Shown here: in pieces, positions 29,186-36,796 of the stretch
Layout: each line of letters begins with the position of its first letter
Numbering within the stretch: position 1 is the stretch's first letter
Position numbers and translations under genes: made by a program
Source of the DNA: Planctomycetota bacterium
Lineage (GTDB): Bacteria; Planctomycetota; Planctomycetia; Pirellulales; Pirellulaceae
DNA length: 46,637 nt
Reading direction: 5' to 3'
Assembly (NCBI GenBank): GCA_018970165.1
Contig: JAGWWZ010000012.1
Location: 1-46,637, forward strand
Notes under the pieces: generated by a model
Seen by the model: the letters and a program-made list of their open reading frames with translations, nothing else
What the model was told of the DNA's origin: nothing
The model's database searches: none

Positions 29186-30229
29186 ATGGAAGCGCGGACA
29201 CTCGTCTACTCGTTGGTGTTTTTGTTGGGATGTTTGGGTCAAGCGTGGGCGCAGGTCATTCCTGCGGGGCAGGTGACTGCACCTCGTCGTTTTGTTGTCG
29301 AGACCCAGCACTTTCGCATTTTTGCAGCCGACCCAACTTTGGCGCAAGAAGTCGGTCAAATGGCCGAGAGTTATAGAAGGCATCTGGCGATACATTGGCT
29401 TGGCCGCGAACTGCCGCCTTGGATCGAAAAAGTCCCTGTCACGGTTCAATCGGCTCCGAATATGCCCGCAAGCGGCGAAACAAAATACACTTTGGTCGCG
29501 GGTTCCGTCCGCGAATTTCGGATGGTCCTTTGCGGATCGCGGGAACGAATACTCGACAGCGTTTTGCCGCACGAAATGACTCACACGGTTCTGGCTACCC
29601 ATTTTGCGGCGACAGGTAAGCCAGTCCCGCGGTGGGCGGATGAAGGAGCCTGCACAACGGTTGAAGATGAGAGCGAACGGCGCAAACACGACACCATGCT
29701 CGTCCGATTTTTGAGTGAGGGGCGGGGCATCCCGTTCGCCAGCTTATTCGCCATGCGAGATTACCCTCCCGACATGATGCCTCTTTATGCTCAAGGTTAC
29801 AGCCTGTCGGCGTTCTTGATCGCTCAAGGTGGGCCTCGACAATTCATTCAGTTCTTAGAGCGCGGCATGCGCGATGAAGATTGGGTATCCGCCGTTTCCC
29901 AAACCTATGGGTATCCAAAGCTCGGAAATCTAAAGACCGCTTGGAACCAATGGGTAAGCGACGGAGGAGGATCGGTGACGAATTACACGGCACTGGCCTT
30001 CGGTTACTCAAATCAAGCCAACGCGACCTTAGCATCTGCAACCACCCCCGCTTCATCGTCCCTCGCCACACCATCATCAACAAACTTAGCAACGACGAAC
30101 CTGACTGGAGTTCAAGCTAGCACCACTGGCAAGGGATTCTATCAGGAGCAATTCCAGAAGCATGGAACCCCGATCCACGTTAGTCAGCCAGGTCCGATGC
30201 AAACCATCGGAGGGACGCTCTACCGATAG
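29186..30229 (+). CDS. Secreted HExxH zinc-protease-like protein (MA clan)
   Basis: 347 residues. The signal peptide is VYSLVFLLGCLGQAWAQ (cleavage near residue 23). LPHEMTH gives His129, Glu130 and His133. PRWADEGACT about 20 residues later supplies Glu153, the third ligand of gluzincin-type (MA clan) peptidases. The C-terminal 70 residues are Ala/Ser/Thr-rich and low-complexity. Proteolytic activity is inferred from the motif; the substrate is unknown. The first codon is ATG with a weak SD. The secretin-like gene begins 246 bp downstream on the same strand, and the two may be functionally linked in export or in the envelope. Confidence 0.75.
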   Translation: MEARTLVYSLVFLLGCLGQAWAQVIPAGQVTAPRRFVVETQHFRIFAADPTLAQEVGQMAESYRRHLAIHWLGRELPPWIEKVPVTVQSAPNMPASGETKYTLVAGSVREFRMVLCGSRERILDSVLPHEMTHTVLATHFAATGKPVPRWADEGACTTVEDESERRKHDTMLVRFLSEGRGIPFASLFAMRDYPPDMMPLYAQGYSLSAFLIAQGGPRQFIQFLERGMRDEDWVSAVSQTYGYPKLGNLKTAWNQWVSDGGGSVTNYTALAFGYSNQANATLASATTPASSSLATPSSTNLATTNLTGVQASTTGKGFYQEQFQKHGTPIHVSQPGPMQTIGGTLYR

Positions 30230-30338
30230 TTTCTGAGTACCCGTGCGTGAACATCGACTCGGAGGGTTCTCCGCATCGGTGAAACTGCGCAAGATGTGCT
30301 GGTCTGAAAAGACTAGGAAAAGCTTGACGAAATTGCCC

Positions 30339-30386
30339 AAGTTTACTTTTCAAGAAAATCTCTTTTCTAACCCGAAAAGTAAGCTT
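30339..30386 (+). promoter_or_regulatory. 13-bp imperfect inverted repeat upstream of the secretin gene
   Basis: AAGTTTACTTTTC (30339-30351) and GAAAAGTAAGCTT (30374-30386) are inverted repeats with one mismatch and a 22-nt spacer, 90 bp before the TTG start. AGCTTGAC occurs both upstream (30321-) and at the end of the right arm. It may be an operator or an RNA hairpin; no U-tract follows directly. Confidence 0.4.
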
Positions 30387-30475
30387 GACCGGACCTTTTT
30401 AAGACGATTATTCCAATTGGATAAGCTCTACGACGAGCATCTAGTCAACAACTGGAGCGATAAAGGAGTGTCGCG

Positions 30476-33400
30476 TTGAAATACTTACATCCCTTACGAA
30501 CATTTCGGCTTCTGACCGCGGCTTGCGCGGTGACTGCGCCCGTCGTTGTGCCAGCAGGCGTCATCGTCGCCGTCGGTAGCTACGTCACTTGTGCATGTGC
30601 CCAGCAAGAGGGTAGTCCGAGTGCACTACCACCAGCGTTCTTGCCACCTACATCTGAAGTGCCAGCAACAGGCATCCCGGGTGCGGCACCTCAAGGCGCG
30701 AATTCGTCATCGACGACTGAAGCTGGCAAGGATTCAAAGCGCAGTCGTGCTGCCGCAGCATTGTTGAAGACGGTTGGTGGAGAAACGACGCCGCCGAAGG
30801 CGAGCGGCGCCCTCACTCCCGAACAGGCTCGCGATGAAGCAAGCGGACTTGCGGCACAAGCAAAAGCAGCTTTGCAACGCGGTGATGTCGCGACAGCCAA
30901 GGCGCTCATCGATCGCGCCGCATCGCTCCAAATCGCGGACAACCGATTCCTTCCGGGCCAGATTAAGCCCTGGGATGTCGCTATGGATGTTGAACGCGCT
31001 TTGCGTTTACGCACTCCAAGCGGTGTGACCACCGCAGCCGCAACTTCAGGAACCGCAGCGTCCGGCAAGGCAACGGATGCAGCCGTACAACCCGGGGTGT
31101 TTCAGCCGAGCAAGGATTCTTCGAAAGTCGCTCCGGCTAGCAGTTCCATTTCTCCTTTGCTCCAAGAAAACGAATTGTCTGGCCAGGAATGGTATGACCG
31201 AGGTGTGGAAGCTCTTCGCCTTGGCGATCGCGATGGCGCCTCCGGATATTTCAGCAAGGCGTGGAAAAAGCAGGCAGAACTCGATCCTACGACACGCGCA
31301 CAGCTCAAGGACAAACTCCTATATCTGCAATCTCGGCCAGAACCCGAAGCCGTGAGTGCCGTTCCGAATGAAAGCCGCGAATCCGTTCAAAAGAAGCAAC
31401 GTTTGTTCGCGGAAGTTTCCGGTGAAATCGCAGACGCTGAGCGAATGGTCAATGATCAACCCTATGAAGCCATCGATCGACTCAAGTCTTTGCGAACTAG
31501 GGTTTCTCAGGCAGAAGTAGACGGCGCCTACCGCAAGCAGATGCTGTCGATGGTGGATCGTGTGATCACCAACGTCGAAGCTTGGATGGAACAAAATCGC
31601 TCCAGCATTGAACTCGACCAACGCAATCGACAGATCGAAGATCGAATCACCCTGGATGCTGCTAACACGGCGAAGGAAGATGCTCAGATCCAAACTTTAG
31701 TTGACCAATACAACGAGTTGATGGATGACAACCGATACGCGGAAGCGGAAGTCATCGCTCGCAAAGTCGAGGAAATCAAGCCGAACTCGGAAATCGCCTC
31801 GGTCATGCGTGGCCGCTCGGTGATCCAACGTCGTATCGAAGAGCAAAAGGAAATTCAAAAACTGAAGGAGGAGGCTCTTCTCAACAGTTTCTCCGATGCC
31901 GAGCGATCCTCTGCAACCTATTTGAAGGACAACCAGCCGTTGCAATTCCCCGCTGTTAAGGACTGGACCGACCTGCGGCGATTGCGAGATAAATACGGAA
32001 ACGAATCCCTCGCGTTACAACCGTCCGAAAAGCGGATCCTTGAAATTCTCGAAGAACCATTTTCAGCCAGCTTTGATAGAAGGCCGCTGTCGGAGGCTCT
32101 CAAGACGATCTCGGAGATGACCGGGCTGATCATCTTGATCGATGAACCATCGATCGCTGAAGAAGGTCTGCGTTCTGACCAACCGATCAGCCTCGATTTG
32201 CGTGGAAATCAAATCAAGCTGAAGAATGTGCTTAAGAATATTCTCGAGCCTCTGAACCTGAACTACTCCATTAAGAATGAGGTGGTCAAGGTACAGAGCC
32301 GTCGCTTCATGCAGCAGGAAATGTACAGCAAGCCCTATCCAATCAAGGATTTGGTGATCCCGGTCCCTAACTTCATCTCGGATTACAACACGGGGATGGC
32401 TGGTGCAGTGGAAGCTGCCTACCAGGCTCAAACCAATTACGTAGCGGTCAATCTGCCCGAGCAGGATGGTTTGTCGCTTCGATCGAATAAGCTTGCCAGC
32501 ATCGACCCGAATTCGAATGTCCTCGCCCAATTTGCTTCTAATTCATCCGTCAACCCTGGTTCGTTTTCGCCCGGTAGAACTTCCCCTGGCATGGATCCAT
32601 TCCCGGCATCGGGAACAGCGGGTGGACTGGGTGGTGCATCGATGGCGAATTTCGGCGAATTGATGAACCTAATTCAACAAACAATCGCTCCGAGCGAATG
32701 GCAAGACGCGGGTGGCACATCCACGATGATGCCCTTCACCCAGAACCTGAGCTTGATTGTGAACGCTCCCCAAGAAACACACGAGCAAATCGCCGATTTG
32801 CTGAAGAGCCTGAGAGCACTCCAAAATCTGCAGGTATCTATCGAACTTCGGTTCATACAACTCCAAGACACCTTCTTCGAACAAATCGGGGTCGACTTCG
32901 ATGCCAACTATGACGACAAGGTGCGACGTATTCCCGCCGAAGATTCGGGGCCGAGCGTCGTCGTCGGTCTGTCGGGCCAAACCAGTACAGTTCCGGCCCT
33001 CACGGGGGACTTTGATATCCAATTGCGTCAAGGAAGCTTCGGACTACCCTCTCCCTTCGGTAATCCCTCTGCAACCGCTGGATCCCAGGTCGGATTTGCG
33101 ATCTTGAGTGACCTAGAACTGTTCTTCTTCCTTCAGGCAGCACAGGGGAACAGCCGCCAAAACGTCCTGCAAGCACCTAAAGTGACGATGTTCGACGGAC
33201 AGTTTGGAACTATCAACGACTTCGCGCAACGGCCGTTCGTCGTCGGATTCGAACCCGTCGTCGGTGACTTCGCGGTCGCTCAGCGGCCGATCATCGTGAT
33301 TCTGAACGAAGGTACCCAGATGAACGTTCAATCGGTCGTGTCGCAGGACAAACGATTCGTGCGAATGACCCTGATGCCTCAGTTCACACGCCTCGAAGCC

Positions 33401-33796
33401 ACCGACCGTCAGTTCACCTTCCAAGGGAAAAAATCGACGAAGTCCGGAACCAGCATTCTGGATCCCAACGGCAAACCGACAGGCAAGCGAAATAATGAGG
33501 AGGAAATCATCGAGGGTACAACTGTCCAACAACCTACCGTAGGTACAACCATGGTCGGTACAACGGTCAGCGTACCCGATGGTGGAACCATCCTTATGGG
33601 GGGTATCAAACGGCTCCAAGAAGGCCGAACGGAACGAGGGACCCCGATGCTTTCCAAGATCCCGTACATCAATCGCTTGTTCCGTAACACCTCTATCGGT
33701 CGCCAAACCAGTACACTCATGTTCACGGTGACTCCCCGAATCATTATTCCTGAGGAAGAAGAAGAGGAACTGGGTATCCCACGAACACGACCGTAA
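30476..33796 (+). CDS. Secretin-domain outer-membrane protein (GspD/PilQ-like), orphan
   Basis: 1106 residues. TTG 30476 is the start: AAAGGAGTG sits 7 nt upstream and no better codon is in frame. A signal peptide covers about residues 1-42 (ending CACAQQ). A Thr/Ala-rich region and helical, TPR-like repeats follow (about 110-500). An STN/secretin N-domain spans about 525-608 (FDRRPLSEALKTISEMTGL). The secretin pore domain spans about 780-1090, with QVSIELRFIQL, RQNVLQAPKVTMFDG, VPDGGTILMGGI and SKIPYINRLFR. An acidic Glu run closes the tail. No other type II secretion or pilus gene is in the window. Role: multimeric outer-membrane channel for export or uptake; partners unknown. A canonical terminator follows. 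Confidence 0.9.
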   Translation: MKYLHPLRTFRLLTAACAVTAPVVVPAGVIVAVGSYVTCACAQQEGSPSALPPAFLPPTSEVPATGIPGAAPQGANSSSTTEAGKDSKRSRAAAALLKTVGGETTPPKASGALTPEQARDEASGLAAQAKAALQRGDVATAKALIDRAASLQIADNRFLPGQIKPWDVAMDVERALRLRTPSGVTTAAATSGTAASGKATDAAVQPGVFQPSKDSSKVAPASSSISPLLQENELSGQEWYDRGVEALRLGDRDGASGYFSKAWKKQAELDPTTRAQLKDKLLYLQSRPEPEAVSAVPNESRESVQKKQRLFAEVSGEIADAERMVNDQPYEAIDRLKSLRTRVSQAEVDGAYRKQMLSMVDRVITNVEAWMEQNRSSIELDQRNRQIEDRITLDAANTAKEDAQIQTLVDQYNELMDDNRYAEAEVIARKVEEIKPNSEIASVMRGRSVIQRRIEEQKEIQKLKEEALLNSFSDAERSSATYLKDNQPLQFPAVKDWTDLRRLRDKYGNESLALQPSEKRILEILEEPFSASFDRRPLSEALKTISEMTGLIILIDEPSIAEEGLRSDQPISLDLRGNQIKLKNVLKNILEPLNLNYSIKNEVVKVQSRRFMQQEMYSKPYPIKDLVIPVPNFISDYNTGMAGAVEAAYQAQTNYVAVNLPEQDGLSLRSNKLASIDPNSNVLAQFASNSSVNPGSFSPGRTSPGMDPFPASGTAGGLGGASMANFGELMNLIQQTIAPSEWQDAGGTSTMMPFTQNLSLIVNAPQETHEQIADLLKSLRALQNLQVSIELRFIQLQDTFFEQIGVDFDANYDDKVRRIPAEDSGPSVVVGLSGQTSTVPALTGDFDIQLRQGSFGLPSPFGNPSATAGSQVGFAILSDLELFFFLQAAQGNSRQNVLQAPKVTMFDGQFGTINDFAQRPFVVGFEPVVGDFAVAQRPIIVILNEGTQMNVQSVVSQDKRFVRMTLMPQFTRLEATDRQFTFQGKKSTKSGTSILDPNGKPTGKRNNEEEIIEGTTVQQPTVGTTMVGTTVSVPDGGTILMGGIKRLQEGRTERGTPMLSKIPYINRLFRNTSIGRQTSTLMFTVTPRIIIPEEEEEELGIPRTRP

Positions 33797-33840
33797 CCTG
33801 AAGGGTAACGGCCGCATAGGCGCAAGCCCGTCGAATACTA

Positions 33841-33873
33841 AGAGCCTCGCAGTTGCGGGGCTCTTTTCGTTTT
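33841..33873 (+). terminator. Rho-independent terminator after the secretin gene
   Basis: AGAGCCTCGC pairs with GCGGGGCTCT (one G-U pair) around AGTT, and is followed by TTTTCGTTTT. It lies 44 bp after the secretin stop and is the clearest plus-strand intrinsic terminator in the window. Confidence 0.85.
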
Positions 33874-34156
33874 GGAGGCCCCAATATGCAGACCCGATCC
33901 ACGTTGGGGGGCATGCCCAGGGCAGGAAAAAACTTTTTTCTAGTTTTCTACTTCCGGCGAACCTTTTCGCTCCGCATTACTCTTTTAACCAATCGCCAAC
34001 GAATTCGCTTGGCGATCTTTGGGAGGCCAACGAGTTGTTTTTCTCCTAGCGGTGGGATACTATCGCTTAGGCGAGAAATGGCCGAGGCTATTTCCGATTA
34101 ACGGTTTTTCATTTGTTTCATCTCATGCTGCGCTGAATAGGTGCGGGGAGGTAACC
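33874..34156. other. Non-coding interval with several short hairpins
   Basis: No convincing gene. The stretch holds CCCCAA/TTGGGG (33879-33884 with 33904-33909), the palindrome GGGCATGCCC (33909-33918), a GAAAAAA/TTTTTTC snap-back near 33926-33940, GCGAA/TTCGC near 33958-33971, and ATCGCCAA/TTGGCGAT (33992-33999 with 34009-34016, 9-nt loop). Such density could reflect a small structured RNA or the leader of the small ORF that follows. I could not match it to RNase P, tmRNA or SRP RNA hallmarks. Confidence 0.35.
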
Positions 34157-34435
34157 ATGTGGTTGGTCAAACAAACTCAACGAATTGCTCGCGTTATTGC
34201 CATCAAGCAACGACGCCTGGATATCGCATTGAGCACCACCGCAGAACACCTCCTAGACCTTCTGAAAGCGAGCTTAGGTATGTCGAGCGAACGTACGGGC
34301 AAAAACCACCCGTCGCGTAGCTGGCTAACGACGTCTGACCATACGTCACCGTCCGGGAATTGCATGCGTGCGATACCCAGACCCGCGTATGTGACCAACC
34401 GTCTAAGCCCAACGACACGGCGGATCAGTCACTAA
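34157..34435 (+). CDS. Possible small basic protein with a strong ribosome binding site
   Basis: A 92-residue frame starts at ATG 34157, immediately after GGGGAGGTAACC, one of the best SD sequences in the window. The first 43 residues (MWLVKQTQRIARVIAIKQ..) form an Arg/Leu-rich amphipathic helix pattern. The rest is Ser/Thr/Pro/Arg-rich and looks like low-quality coding sequence. It has no recognised family. It lies between the secretin terminator and the ECF sigma gene. It may be a genuine small protein, a leader peptide whose translation affects the downstream hairpins, or a chance ORF. Confidence 0.35.
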   Translation: MWLVKQTQRIARVIAIKQRRLDIALSTTAEHLLDLLKASLGMSSERTGKNHPSRSWLTTSDHTSPSGNCMRAIPRPAYVTNRLSPTTRRISH

Positions 34436-34452
34436 AGACACCCGTTCGAGCA

Positions 34453-34484
34453 ATCGCCAACGAAGGAAATCTCCTTCGAGGCGA
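34453..34484 (+). ncRNA. Candidate structured RNA element between the small ORF and the sigma gene
   Basis: TCGCC pairs with GGCGA, then across a small internal loop CGAAGGA pairs perfectly with TCCTTCG around AATC. The element begins 17 bp after the small ORF's stop. CAATCGCCAACGAA at its 5' side (34451-34464) repeats exactly at 33990-34003, where it also forms one side of a hairpin. No RNA family is recognised. Confidence 0.35.
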
Positions 34485-34611
34485 CCAGACATACCTAAGA
34501 AACCCTTTGTAAGAAGCTGTCGGCTTCACGTTCGCATGCGCTCGTTCGAGCAAGTTGCGATCTGAATCCGATCGGTGTTTCGCTGCAAATGGTGGCCCTT
34601 AACCCCTTTTT

Positions 34612-34650
34612 GCGAGTAACGCACTCTGCCTTCGGGCGGATTGTGCTCGC
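34612..34650 (+). promoter_or_regulatory. UUCG-capped hairpin in the leader of the ECF sigma gene
   Basis: GCGA/TCGC, GCAC/GTGC and TCTGCC/GGCGGA stack into one stem capped by a stable UUCG tetraloop. It ends 2 nt before the SD (GGAG, 34653-34656) of the sigma factor gene. It could control ribosome access or mRNA stability. Confidence 0.45.
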
Positions 34651-34664
34651 ACGGAGCATGAGAA

Positions 34665-35228
34665 ATGACCGCTATCATCGGATACGAACACGACGAGTTG
34701 GAACACTTGGTTGCCGCTGCTCGACAGGGTGATCGGGGAGCGATGGACGAACTATGCACTCGTTTTCGTGGCATGGTGATGTCCATTGCCATCGCTCGGC
34801 TGGGGGATTGGCATGAAGCCGACGACCTGTGCCAGGATGCCTTCATTCAGGCGTTTCGAAAGTTGGATCAATTGCAGACTAACGCTGCGTTCGTTGGTTG
34901 GCTACAGACCATCGTTGCTCGCATGGCGATCAACCGAGGAACTCGTCGAGGCCGAACCACCAACGTCGAACAGGAGTTCCTAGAGAACACCATCGAAGAC
35001 AAGCGGGCAGCATTCGACAACGCCGTGCGGGAGGAAGAAGCGGCAACGGTTATGAACAAGTTGCAAGCGATGCGAGAATTGGACCGAGATACGCTGGTCG
35101 CCTTCTACATCGATGGCCAATCCTTGATCGAAATGAGCAATCGATTCGCAGCTCCGATCGGAACGATCAAGCGTCGGTTGCATACCGCTCGCAAGCGGTT
35201 GGCTCAAGAGTGCAAGATCCTGATTTAA
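34665..35228 (+). CDS. ECF-type RNA polymerase sigma factor
   Basis: 187 residues. Region 2 (about 12-80) shows LVAAARQGDRGAMDELC and the core-binding/-10-recognition segment EADDLCQDAFIQAFRKL. Region 4 (about 125-180) shows the DRDTLVAFYIDGQSLIEMSN helix-turn-helix and GTIKRRLHTARKRLA. The length is typical of a group 4 sigma factor. No anti-sigma gene is next to it: the small ORF upstream is not an obvious one, and the downstream gene is convergent and secreted. Its regulon is unknown. The leader holds a UUCG hairpin just before the SD. Confidence 0.92.
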   Translation: MTAIIGYEHDELEHLVAAARQGDRGAMDELCTRFRGMVMSIAIARLGDWHEADDLCQDAFIQAFRKLDQLQTNAAFVGWLQTIVARMAINRGTRRGRTTNVEQEFLENTIEDKRAAFDNAVREEEAATVMNKLQAMRELDRDTLVAFYIDGQSLIEMSNRFAAPIGTIKRRLHTARKRLAQECKILI

Positions 35229-35261
35229 GGAACTCGCAAATCAGGAAATTCGCAGTAGTCC

Positions 35262-35292
35262 GGTCGGTGCAGTTTTTCAGGCTGCACCGGCC
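35262..35292. terminator. 11-bp hairpin between convergent genes, probably bidirectional terminator
   Basis: GGTCGGTGCAG (35262-35272) pairs with CTGCACCGGCC (35282-35292) with one G-U pair and a 9-nt loop rich in T. It sits 34 bp after the sigma stop and 20 bp from the end of the convergent secreted-protein gene. No U-tract follows on either side. Confidence 0.6.
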
Positions 35293-35311
35293 CAGGGCAA
35301 AAGCAACATTT

Positions 35312-36028
35312 CTAAGGCCTTAGCAACCACACTCCGGTTCCTGTCGAAACCGCTTGGGTTCCAATCGCATAGGGACTATATGGAGGACGTTGACGCAGTC
35401 CAGGTGCTGCGGTCCCTGGACGATAACGACCCACGTTCGCTACGTCTTCGAGCGGACCATTCAGGCAGTAAAAATAGGGGGTCAAAAAGATCCCGGTGTA
35501 AAAACGCGCTCCCGAGATCATCGGTTGCAGGGTCGGGCAACGTTCATGCCCGTGATTTTCGAGCATGATGTCTTCGTAATACGTCGGCTGATGACAGAAG
35601 ACCGGAGCGATCCATTGCTTGTTCGAGTAGGTCCATCCCTCCGGACGATCGGGACCATACGGAAGAGGAACCGGTTCCGGAAGCCTACCTTGAGTCGAAT
35701 CGGGGGGAATCTGAGAGGTTCCGATACCAGCGACGGAGGTGTTCGGGATGGTCAACGCCTTAGTCCTCAGGACTTCTTGAGGACTTGCAATGACTGCGGG
35801 AGCAATTTCGGGTGCCAAAGATATTGGGGCTGGCGATAGCTGAACCGTCGACTGCTGCGGGTCGGACTGTTGTGCGACATATCGAAGAGCCTGCAAGTCC
35901 TGGGAGACAACGTCTTGTGCAATGGCAAGCGAAGATCCACTCCACCCAATGGCTCCGGCGATGAGACCATGCGCCAGAAGACCTTGCAACATCATTTTCG
36001 TCATCTTGCTAGCTTTCAACCGTGACAT
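35312..36028 (-). CDS. Secreted planctomycete-type protein of unknown function
   Basis: 238 residues from ATG 36028, where GGGTGA lies 4 nt upstream. The signal peptide is MLQGLLAHGLIAGAIGWSGSSLAIAQ-like, with cleavage near residue 36. A Pro/Ala/Gln-rich middle follows. The C-terminal 110 residues contain WIAPVFCHQPTYYEDIMLE, NHGHERCPTLQPMISGARFY and a hydrophobic FLTPYFYCL stretch, with several Cys and aromatic residues. From memory, QPTYYEDxxLE..GH motifs recur in planctomycete exported proteins of unknown role. It is convergent with the sigma factor gene. ATG codons further upstream (36046, 36127) are possible. Confidence 0.65.
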   Translation of the reverse strand: MSRLKASKMTKMMLQGLLAHGLIAGAIGWSGSSLAIAQDVVSQDLQALRYVAQQSDPQQSTVQLSPAPISLAPEIAPAVIASPQEVLRTKALTIPNTSVAGIGTSQIPPDSTQGRLPEPVPLPYGPDRPEGWTYSNKQWIAPVFCHQPTYYEDIMLENHGHERCPTLQPMISGARFYTGIFLTPYFYCLNGPLEDVANVGRYRPGTAAPGLRQRPPYSPYAIGTQAVSTGTGVWLLRP

Positions 36029-36307
36029 AATGTCACCCGTACCCATCCCTAGGTGTATTGAAAAGTCGGCCTTAGGGGTTGCCAATGCGATTCGCACTGG
36101 TGGCCGACACTGGCTGATTCGGCACAATCTGAGTCATCACTTCATTGCGCACAATCGAATTAAGACGGTCCGTTGCGGTGTCGCTCCATTAAACCGACTA
36201 AGCGTCAATGTTTACCTTTGGTCGATTCGACGAGAGGTTTGCGGTCGTGTTCGTACTGAGCTGAGTGCTTCTTCGCTATCCGAAAGGCTTCATGGTCACA
36301 AGCGGGA
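36029..36307. other. Intergenic region with no gene seen
   Basis: The interval between the secreted-protein start and the GYF_2 terminator. One plus-strand frame crosses it, but it lacks an SD, is antisense to the secreted-protein gene and runs into a terminator. The minus-strand promoter of the secreted-protein gene should be here; I see no clear -35/-10 pair. Confidence 0.5.
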
Positions 36308-36309
36308 AC

Positions 36310-36338
36310 AAAAAAAAGCGCGGCCAAAAACCGCGCTT
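36310..36338 (-). terminator. Rho-independent terminator of the GYF_2 gene
   Basis: On the minus strand AAGCGCGG and CCGCGCTT form a perfect 8-bp GC-rich stem around a 7-nt loop, followed by a run of eight T residues (plus-strand A-run 36310-36317). It lies about 18 bp after the GYF_2 stop codon. Confidence 0.9.
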
Positions 36339-36355
36339 CTTAAAAAGGCTCAACC

Positions 36356-36586
36356 TTAAGCGGCACCATTGGCCGAAGGATGAGTTTTCTTCCAGTGCTG
36401 GAATGCAGCGCGAATATCTTTCACGTGCATCCAGTGACCGTGCGTTTTCGTGGTGCTAGAGACCATGGTCTCGGGAGCGATTTCACCTTTCTCGATTTTT
36501 TTGAGAAAATCGCATTCGGAAATCGGACCCACAGTCTTAGAACCGCCGAAAAAGCCTTTCTTCATAAAGTACCAATCAGTGGACAT
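36356..36586 (-). CDS. Small GYF_2 (DUF4339) domain protein
   Basis: 76 residues. The start is ATG 36586, preceded by GAGGAGGAAGGT, an exceptionally strong SD. The whole protein is one GYF_2 domain: WYFMKKGFFGG, the GPISECDFLKKIEKGEI segment (the usual VGP..EL..L...G.I) and W-containing HGHWMHVKDIRAAF. In most planctomycete proteins this domain is fused to membrane segments; here it stands alone and is probably cytoplasmic. GYF domains bind proline-rich peptides; partners are unknown. Upstream lies a triple AT-palindromic array; downstream is a canonical terminator, so it is a monocistronic, probably strongly translated gene. Confidence 0.85.
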   Translation of the reverse strand: MSTDWYFMKKGFFGGSKTVGPISECDFLKKIEKGEIAPETMVSSTTKTHGHWMHVKDIRAAFQHWKKTHPSANGAA

Positions 36587-36721
36587 ACCTTCCTCCTCGA
36601 TCAGCAAACAACAAAAAATACGATGATTGCGAATTCGACCGAGGTGCAATGCGTGTTGCTGTCAGGACTTTGTGAACACCCAACTATAGGGTTAGTTCCT
36701 GCCATATTTCCAGAGCCATAA

Positions 36722-36773
36722 CGAAATTTCGAACTATCATGCCGAGAAATTTTGGTTTTCTCGAGAAATTTCG
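36722..36773 (-). promoter_or_regulatory. Array of three AAATTT-centred palindromes upstream of the GYF_2 gene
   Basis: CGAAATTTCG (36722-36731), CGAGAAATTTTG (36743-36754) and CGAGAAATTTCG (36762-36773) share a core, with AAATTT centres 23 and 19 bp apart, near two helical turns. A competing hairpin, CGAGAAA/TTTCTCG (36743-36749 with 36757-36763), is also possible. The array lies between the end of ggt and the GYF_2 start, both on the minus strand. Operator array is inferred. Confidence 0.45.
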
Positions 36774-36796
36774 GGAGTCCAACCTCTCTCCCCGGG

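Noticed and set aside
30243-30479. A 78-codon frame between the zinc-protease-like and secretin genes
   Set aside because: It has no SD, begins with GTG, runs through the inverted repeat and overlaps the well-supported secretin start.
35922-36359. A 145-codon plus-strand frame
   Set aside because: It is partly antisense to the secreted-protein gene, runs through the GYF_2 terminator and has no SD or family features.
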